Of a DNA stretch of 64,000 bases, positions 57,826 to 64,000 are shown in pieces (position 1 is the stretch's first letter; every line of letters starts with the position of its first letter). Origin of the DNA: Escallonia rubra (lineage: Eukaryota > Streptophyta > Magnoliopsida > Escalloniales > Escalloniaceae). The stretch lies in assembly GCA_033065855.1 (NCBI GenBank), contig JAVXUO010002416.1, forward strand, positions 124,001 to 188,000, read 5' to 3'. Below the pieces are notes generated by a model. It did not search any database. It was not told where the DNA came from and was given only the letters and a program-made list of their open reading frames with translations. The position numbers and the translations under genes are program-made.

Positions 57826-58819
57826 ATGGATTTCATCCCTCCGGTTCCTTTATTTGATGTCCAACAGGACGGGTTCCTAGCTGCCACAGGTGCCAACAAG
57901 CCGGATAATCGGAAGCGGCGAAGCTCGTGGGCAAGTCTTGATGGGTGTGATGCAAACCCTAATGAGTACAAGAAGAAGGTCAGTGTTAGTTTTGATCAGT
58001 TTGATGGGACCCGTAACGAGAACCAGAAGAAGATCATGCACAGAGATGCCGAAAGACATCGGAGGCAAAAAATGGCTACACTTTTCGGATCCCTACGATC
58101 ACTACTCCCTCCCGAACATGTCAAGGTAAACTTTTGTGTTGGTCTCCTGACACTTCTTTTGTTTCGCAATATTATGCATTGTTTGATTCTCTCGTCACAT
58201 GATCACCGAGAAAGATTCGTCAGCGGTACAATCACCTGTTGCATGTGATACGACCGCATAAAATTAAAACTTGATCAGTGTTTGCTTACATGGTGAGTTG
58301 ATGCTTACTGATCAGGGTAAGAGGTCTGCATCTGACCATATGCATGAGGCTACAATCTATATAAGGCATCTTCAAAAGAGGATAGAAGGGCTGAATGGCA
58401 AGAGAGAGGACCTAAGAGAAGAAGCACTACTTGTCACCTCTGACTGTTCACCAAGTTCTCAGAGGTGTAATGTAACAGTTAGAACTTGTAGGGTAGGGGT
58501 GGAAGTCGTGGTAAGCACCCCCACGATCACGAAAAGCGGGCTGCCGCCTCTTTCGACCCTGCTCAGTGTTCTGCATGGAGAAGGCCTGGATATCATCAAC
58601 TGCATTTCCTGTAAAGTGAATGAGAGATTGCTTCATACAATTGAAGCCAAGGTATGTTGCCTGGTCTGGTCAGTCCATTTGCTTAATCCCACATCAGCTT
58701 TCGAATGCAGTTTCTAAACTTTTCAACAATCTCATTTTTCGCTTTGTACACAGGTTATCGATGACCGGAGCATCGATCCATCTGAGTTGCAACAGAAGTT
58801 GGCAGACCTGGTAATCTGA
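57826..58819 (+). CDS. bHLH transcription factor, bHLH118/120/125/126 group
   Basis: Three exons, 57826-58125, 58316-58651 and 58754-58819, join in phase and give 233 residues. An RKRR nuclear-localisation-type cluster lies at about 29-32. The bHLH domain spans about 70-125: basic region [13 protein letters not shown] with the His72-Glu76-Arg80 triad expected for E-box/G-box binding, helix 1 [12 protein letters not shown], a loop with KGKRSASDH, helix 2 [17 protein letters not shown]. The rest is an ACT-like regulatory tail ([40 protein letters not shown]). The phase-0 intron between HVK and GKR falls within the bHLH, as in this family. By recall the group includes Arabidopsis bHLH36, 118, 120, 125 and 126. 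The targets are unknown. Confidence 0.92.
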
Positions 58820-59429
58820 TCGTACGTCGAGTTGCATAAACGTCCCCAGACACCGTCATGGCTAGACATTGAAAGCACCATCATGGCTTGTAGGACTTTC
58901 TTCGGAGCCATTTGGCTACCCTTTCGGTTATACCATCTCCTGTACATACTTCATCCATGTCAACTTCAATCCGGTTCCTCAATTTCAGCATTGTGACAGA
59001 TGGGATCACCTACTTTCTGGGAGAAATTCAGTGACAAGTGCGTTTTTGTTTCTTCTTCTTCGTAAAGAGCACTCTTTAGCATATGCTTCCTTTTGAGTGA
59101 CTTGCGTATATTTGTACGCTACTATAAACTATAGTTTTGGATCTCCATCAGCACTATATTTGTTAATATTCCAAGACAGATGGTTACTTGGACCCTAAAA
59201 CAATTAGATGTCAACTTGTATATGGAAAGTACGGATTATATTTTATTTGAGTGTTGTTGTCAAAAATATATACTTGTGTGCACTTGTGTAGAAAATCAGT
59301 TTCGAACAATTACTAACATGCATATGTTAAGGTTCCAAAAACAGCAGTAACGTAAACTGAAAATATAAATGTGTCTAATAACTCACAGTAGTAAATGCAG
59401 AACATCAAATGGAAAGGCCGAGGCGTGAA

Positions 59430-60107
59430 TTTGATTCACTGTCCTTAAGACTTTATTCGTCCCGCAACGGTGCTGACGGTTCTTGACGACAGTCTCCCAG
59501 GATACAACGGCAATACGTCTGAAATAGGAGCACTCCAAATTGCAGACCTAGCGAACCAAAACAATGGCACAGAACTCTTTCGGACACAGGAAATTCGGAG
59601 ACAAAAATATTACAGAAAATAATTTCGGGGGGTGCAACTCGGTTTTTATACAGTGAGTATTCACTGGGGGTGCAACTCTTCACAGCTGGTTGGAAATGTT
59701 ACAACTTTTCGGAAAAGAAAATAAATAAATAATAATTTATTTGTCCCCAAAGAATAAAGCCTGATGGGACCAAGCCACGGACCGGACCGGGCGGCGCACG
59801 CGCGTGGTGGACCTCGCGTCGACCTAGATCCATCCTCCTCACACAACATGAGTACCCCCAAGGGATCCAACCCTTAGCTCAAAGCTAAGCCTTGTAAGGA
59901 GACAATTTGGCTTTATCTCTTCAATGTGGGATACTCTTTTCCCTTCAAGTTAAACCACCAACTTTAACTTCAATTTTCACATTCACCTTCCATTTGTTTT
60001 AAACATGCATGAATTAATTTGTTCCTAACCAAAACTTGGTTTGAAACCCTATTAAAAAATTGAGTCAAAGTTGCTTCTCACAGTGGGTTTAAAACCCAAT
60101 TCCAACA
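59430..60107 (-). mobile_element. Candidate LTR (solo or truncated), Copia-like
   Basis: Read on the minus strand it begins TGTTGGAATTGGGTT at 60107 and could end with CTTAAGGACA at 59440, giving TG...CA ends and about 670-680 bp. The inside holds a GC-rich block (59770-59830) and words such as GTATCCCACATTGAAGAGAT that recur in plant LTRs. No target-site duplication, primer-binding site or internal coding region was found, so the boundaries and the class are inferred. Confidence 0.45.
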
Positions 60108-60109
60108 AG

Positions 60110-60946
60110 GAGTTTCATGCACACCTGAAAGGGTTGAACGTTTGCTTGGTAAGCTTGGTAGGTGGTTTACGTTTACCTAAATGGCAGTCATTTCCTTCAA
60201 TTGTCATACCCAGTTCAATTCCATGTGTTCTTGGATAGATGGTCTTACCATGTTCGTTTTATTTGTATATTTTTCATTATTTTAATTAATTAATAGTTGT
60301 AACTTGTAAAACCTTTTTTTTTGGGGGAATTATGAGAAATATATACCATTAGTGAATTAAGGAGGCCAACATCCCTAGCCTCTGGGATTACAAAACAAAG
60401 CAAGATTAAAAAACAAGCTTAAAAAATATGAAAAGTGCTAATAGACTCTCCTACCTTCTCTAACCCATGGCACCACCACGCCCAAATACAACGATGTCCG
60501 GCAACCACCTACCCAAGGTTGACCAAAACCCGTCAATCAAAACCCACACCTCAGGCAATAGATCCGATGAAACAGTAGCAGATCCGACGTCCTTCATCAC
60601 AGCTACCCTTTGTCGCAAGATGCTGAACACAAGGGTGATCAACCAACACCAGACGAAACATGAAATAAAGGAAAAGCAAACTAAATCTACCACACCACCA
60701 CATACCGGAGGAAACCAGTGGTGGCGGTGGCCGGTGGAGGACCGCTAAAAGAGAGGTTAGAGTTTTTTTTCAGCAGAGGGGCAGAGAGAGATCAAATGAG
60801 AACTGTATTTGTGGCAGTAGTCAATAAGATACCACCATATCCAAAAAAGCCATAGGAATAACAAAACGTGGCCCTAACTTGTCCAAGCTGGTAGCACAAT
60901 GTCCCAGTGATTATCAACTATTATGGAGCGAAGATACTTCGCCTTT
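60110..60946. other. Spacer without gene
   Basis: AT-rich, with ACC-rich words near 60470-60550 and 60700-60730. A frame at 60467-60748 reflects this composition only. Nothing recognised. Confidence 0.45.
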
Positions 60947-61400
60947 CTATTCGTTTATATACTTTGAGAAGAGTCTGATTTCATTCCTTAACATGCTGGG
61001 TTTATATCCTTTAGGATGGATGACTAGTTCATAGGCTTCTTCTATCCATGACTCAAACTCGTTCACAAATCTAACATTTCTGGTCAGTTCACGTGCTGAC
61101 CTATTTTCTGATATTCTAATTGGTAGCACTTCACGTGAAATAAGGTACTTCAGATTTCTCTTTACATCACTAATTACACCACCAATCTAGGATACATAAT
61201 TTGGCCACTGTATTAGACGAATCACCCTCCCATTGCACTTTTCAAAATCCAGAGTCCAACGCCAATTGGCTAACCTCTAAAGTTGCCATCTCTCCTTTAT
61301 TTTCTGAATTTGACACAGCGCTGATTTTCTAGGACAGCCCTGCAAATAGAGTTTGTAGACATGCTTCTACCATGTTAAGTTCTGTGGACAGGATTGAGAA
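60947..61400 (-). pseudogene. LINE RNase H-like domain remnant
   Basis: Minus-strand translation in broken frames gives KVQWEGDSSNTVAKL (the conserved EGDS strand), and later NRSARELTRNVRFVNEFESW followed by IEEAYELVI. These are the middle and tail of RVT_3-type RNase H from plant LINEs. Several in-frame stops separate them. It is a dead fragment. Confidence 0.55.
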
Positions 61401-61984
61401 TTTAGTAGAGGATGATGAATGGACAAGTTCTATGACAAGATCCTTGACTTACTGTCCATTTTTGTGGGGTAGAGTTCCTGTCCATGTTTGCTCAAAATGA
61501 TTGTGCAAAGAGGAACCATACAGGCAAAGCCTAAGAGAGGGGGACAGGAGCAAAGGGTAAGAAAGATCTGGACACAGCATGAGAAATCCAAAGGGTAAGA
61601 CAAATCTGCAAGCAGAAAGTTATACAGCTTCATATTTTCCCCAACAGCTCTTCTATAAGGCCATATATACTTACGTCTAAAGAACATGAGAACTCTTTGC
61701 GGAGCCAGTTACAAACAAATCAGAAGAACAGCCAGAGCATAAGGAACTACCAAAAGGTGCATGGGTTCAAATCACGGGGCTGTAAGGTTTGAATCCTTCA
61801 GGTCACTTTTGTTCATCAAGTCGCTGTTAAATTTCATCAAGTTCGAAATTCAGCAAATAAAATCAGTGTTCAAGCGGGGAAGGTATACACCAGAAAGTTT
61901 CTTAAAGGTAGAGATCGCCACCAGCCAATGCACATTGTGGTTAAGAAGCTCAAATTTATTATTCTTCATTTGTCAGTACCGTTA
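61401..61984 (-). other. Likely IPK2 3' untranslated region and spacer
   Basis: No gene is seen. The part nearest 61985 should be the 3' untranslated region of IPK2 on the minus strand. The remainder has no recognisable feature. Confidence 0.4.
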
Positions 61985-62872
61985 TCAGGGTTCTTCTTCA
62001 ACCTGTGGACAAGCTTTGATTGTGCAACATTTCGGGGCCTCAAGTACCTCCGAAAGAAACTTTATCAAAGAGCAGAGCCCACCCAAGAAGTTGTGATCAA
62101 TAACACCATTGCCTTCCACAGCATGTGCAAAGTCAATAAGCTTGACTTCTACGCCACAGCTCCTCCCTTCCAACACCAACTCCTTGTCATGTATCAGAAG
62201 AACCGAACAAGAATAGAAGTGGTAAATAGTTTGTTCCTCAAACCATGCTTTCAGCTCCAGCAGTTGTGCCAAAATCCCATCGGATCCACCATAAACAATT
62301 GATGCAAAAGAGCAGTCTGGATCCAAGCCCGAATCTGCAGATGCATTAGACGAGACAAATTTTCTTAGAACCAATCTAACATCCTCCGCAGAAAACCTCT
62401 TAATCATTTTCTTGTCAGGTTTCCAGTATCCTGATTCTTTGCTTCCATATACTTGCAACCCTGAAATCCTGAATCCCAGTGAAAGACTTGTGCTTTCCCT
62501 ATCTTTCTTCAAGCATTTGTCAATATAGTCCTCGGGCGCTTGCACGGGCCAGGTTCTGGAGCCAACCTTTATGTCCATTATAGAAGGACTGAGGCGACTT
62601 GAGACAAGATCTTGCAAAACGAGATGAGGATGCATGCCAGATCCATCAGATGCCTCTAATAGCTGAGTGCCATGGAAGATAGGGAAGAACTTGCGAATAT
62701 GATCTGGAATGCTCTTGTTGGAAGAAAAAGCTGTGTAGAAGGCTGCCTCCTTCAACCCACGTTCGTCACCCTGAAGAGGCTTGTAAAAGTGCCCAGCAGC
62801 ATCGATGAGAGGGCCAAGCTTTCCGTCAAGGGCTTGGTGTCCAGCAACCTGATGAGGTGAGGCCTTCATCAT
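61985..62872 (-). CDS. IPK2: Inositol polyphosphate multikinase IPK2
   Basis: Single coding exon of 295 residues, starting at the first of two adjacent ATGs two bases after a splice acceptor (ATTATCTACAG, minus strand, at 62875). Family motifs: HQVAGHQALDGKLGPLIDAA, FYKPLQGD, the inositol-phosphate-kinase signature PSIMDIKVGSRTW (PxxxDxKxG, residues 96-104), RKFVSSN, YGGSDGILAQLLELKAWFEE, and the metal-binding VKLIDFAHAVEGNGVIDHNF (DFAH at 247-250). Length fits Arabidopsis IPK2-alpha/beta (At5g07370, At5g61760 by recall). The enzyme phosphorylates Ins(1,4,5)P3 at positions 6 and 3 to make InsP5, in the route to phytate, acting mainly in the nucleus. A frame extending upstream of this ATG is intron sequence. 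Confidence 0.95.
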   Translation of the reverse strand: MMKASPHQVAGHQALDGKLGPLIDAAGHFYKPLQGDERGLKEAAFYTAFSSNKSIPDHIRKFFPIFHGTQLLEASDGSGMHPHLVLQDLVSSRLSPSIMDIKVGSRTWPVQAPEDYIDKCLKKDRESTSLSLGFRISGLQVYGSKESGYWKPDKKMIKRFSAEDVRLVLRKFVSSNASADSGLDPDCSFASIVYGGSDGILAQLLELKAWFEEQTIYHFYSCSVLLIHDKELVLEGRSCGVEVKLIDFAHAVEGNGVIDHNFLGGLCSLIKFLSEVLEAPKCCTIKACPQVEEEP

Positions 62873-62874
62873 GT

Positions 62875-63477
62875 CTGTAGATAATGAGGAACCAAACAGC
62901 AAAGATGATAAATCAATCTTTCTTCAACTCCAAACCAACGAAGAGAAACAAATTCATCAACATCCAAAAATTGACTAAATGAAGGGAAAAAAGAGAAAAG
63001 GGCTAGCGAAGGGCAATAGGCACCTGCCACTGTGGGGTCTGGGGAGTTTTACATGTGCATAGCCTTACTACTACTGCAGAGTTAAAATTTCGCAATCTGA
63101 ACCCTTGACCTCACAGTCAAAATAGAACAACCTCACCGTTGCGCGAAGGCTTACTCTCATAAAGGAAGCAAGTACACAATTTCAATAATAACCTGCTCCT
63201 CCGATACAACATGATGCAGGATGACTGGGAAAAGATTCAAAGAGACAACGGGCTTTGAAGGCAAAGGTTTGTGGCAAGAATCAACCATCAACAAGTATCA
63301 ATCATTAAACTAGCACTTTAAACCTCGTTTAGTCATTGAACAAACAAACATGGAACTCTTGCAAAGTCATAAGAGATCACTTCACTAATTAACTCTTACA
63401 AAGTCACACAACTATAATCTCTTTCCTTCGACCAAGGGCTCAATCTACTTCAATAGTGCCATCTTCGAATGTACCGA

Positions 63478-63511
<34 letters not shown>

Positions 63512-63565
63512 AGAACTCAGTAAAGAAGGAAAAAAGAAACTGATGAGAGGGAAAGACGAAGGTAC
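62875..63565 (-). other. IPK2 leader intron
   Basis: Donor CAACAG then GTACCT (exon ends at 63566, minus strand) and acceptor ATTATCTACAG (62875) bound a 691-bp intron in the 5' untranslated region. It carries an Au SINE. A (GA)n microsatellite at 63481-63509 falls near its 5' end. Confidence 0.6.
62985..63160 (-). mobile_element. Au-type SINE in the IPK2 leader intron
   Basis: Read on the minus strand: CCTTCGCGCAACGGTGAGGT near the 5' end, a B-box-like GGTCAAGGGTTCAGATTGC, the Au hallmark TAAGGCTATGCACAT, then CTCCCCAGACCCCACAGTGG and a T-rich tail. Au SINEs occur widely in angiosperms. It lies wholly in the leader intron 62875-63565, in the same orientation as IPK2. No target-site duplication was identified. 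Confidence 0.8.
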
Positions 63566-63704
63566 CTGTTGCTGGAATCCGGCGACTGCGTCGAGATACG
63601 AAGGCGAGATCCTCCGGCGACCAGTTTGCGTTGGTCGTCCGCTTCGTTCTCTTATCTTTACGCCGCAAGAAGACGACTCGGAAAACGGTAATGAGTCGAT
63701 CTAC
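63566..63704 (-). other. IPK2 5' leader exon (approximate start)
   Basis: GC-richer stretch ending on the minus strand in GATTCCAGCAACAG before a GT donor. The same stretch is duplicated at 46500-46798. Its outer boundary is set where that duplication ends. The transcription start is not known. Confidence 0.5.
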
Positions 63705-63711
63705 TTTATTT

Positions 63712-64000
63712 CTAGGGTAAATTACACTAAACCCCCTGAGATTTACACCCGAGTCTCACAAAGGACCCTAAGGTTTCAATTTCAACAACTAACACCCCAA
63801 CTTTGCATTTTCGATCCAATTGGACCCAAAATCGATTTTCCGTTACAAAAGTTGTGGATGGCCGTCGCCCATGAGGGGCATTTTCGGTAACCAACAAAAA
63901 GAAAGCATTTGGAGGGAAAATATGGTTGTTCTCGCCACTCTCTCTTCTGCACACACACACTGAAACACAGATCCAACCACACACGGTGGTGCCCCCCTCC
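63712..64000. repeat. Part of a repeat starting GGGTAAATTACACT
   Basis: The opening GGGTAAATTACACTAAACCC and the following T/A-rich text with repeated 'ACCC' words resemble termini of plant repeats that begin GGGTAAATT. The window ends before any second terminus, so this cannot be tested here. No gene is seen. Confidence 0.3.

Noticed and set aside
62873..62902. Upstream in-frame Met extending IPK2 by 10 residues
   Set aside because: A good acceptor (ATTATCTACAG) separates it from the ATG at 62872, and the family starts close to that Met, so the extension is intron.
1..64000. CRISPR arrays, bacterial operons, viral replication genes or biosynthetic clusters
   Set aside because: No regularly spaced repeats, operon-like gene spacing or pathway enzymes are visible. 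The window is plant nuclear DNA with unrelated single genes.

Overview
This is nuclear DNA of a flowering plant, almost certainly a eudicot. The evidence is spliced genes with U-rich GT-AG introns, AT-rich spacers, plant-only families (two PLS-class PPR proteins, a DUF863 protein, a plant IPK2, a chloroplast ClpF-type protein), Au-type and tRNA-derived SINEs, Stowaway-type MITEs, LINE fragments and a piece of plastid tRNA DNA. The species cannot be named from sequence alone.

Layout. 1-18 kb is gene-poor and made of decayed mobile elements: a TIR element at the left edge, LINE zinc-knuckle and RNase H fragments, a tRNA-derived SINE with an intact target-site duplication, a MITE family sharing GCTACC-type termini, a plastid trnE-trnY insertion and a broken exon-like stretch near 7.4 kb. 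18-26 kb holds a DUF863 gene (+) with a 3.4 kb intron in its 5' leader. 26-31.5 kb is spacer with short tandem repeats and one perfect 26-bp-arm hairpin. 31.6-37 kb holds two convergent intronless PPR genes. 39.2-45.5 kb holds an eight-exon ClpF-type gene (-). 46.5-47.6 kb holds a diverged copy of the IPK2 leader and a TIR element. 48.5-55 kb holds a 14-exon macro-domain plus Sec14-domain gene (+). 57.8-58.8 kb holds a three-exon bHLH gene (+). 59.4-61.4 kb has an LTR candidate and another LINE RNase H fragment. 62-63.7 kb holds IPK2 (-).

I rebuilt the exon structures by joining phase-compatible GT-AG sites. The resulting proteins are 1065 aa (DUF863), 710 and 792 aa (PPRs), 338 aa (ClpF-type), 560 aa (macro/Sec14), 233 aa (bHLH) and 295 aa (IPK2), all open end to end. 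The genes do not form a pathway: this is an ordinary plant neighbourhood. From memory, the best Arabidopsis matches are At1g69360, At2g03380, At1g69350, At2g03390 and At1g69340 in window order. Genes from two Arabidopsis blocks are therefore interleaved, as expected if an ancestral segment was duplicated and the copies lost genes reciprocally.

I found no undescribed multi-gene system. The most unusual item is a second copy of the IPK2 5' leader exon, with its splice donor, lying in the same orientation 1.0-1.3 kb upstream of the ClpF-type gene. Next are a tandem duplication inside a ClpF intron that copies a splice donor, two exon-like cassettes in ClpF introns, and the plastid tRNA insertion.
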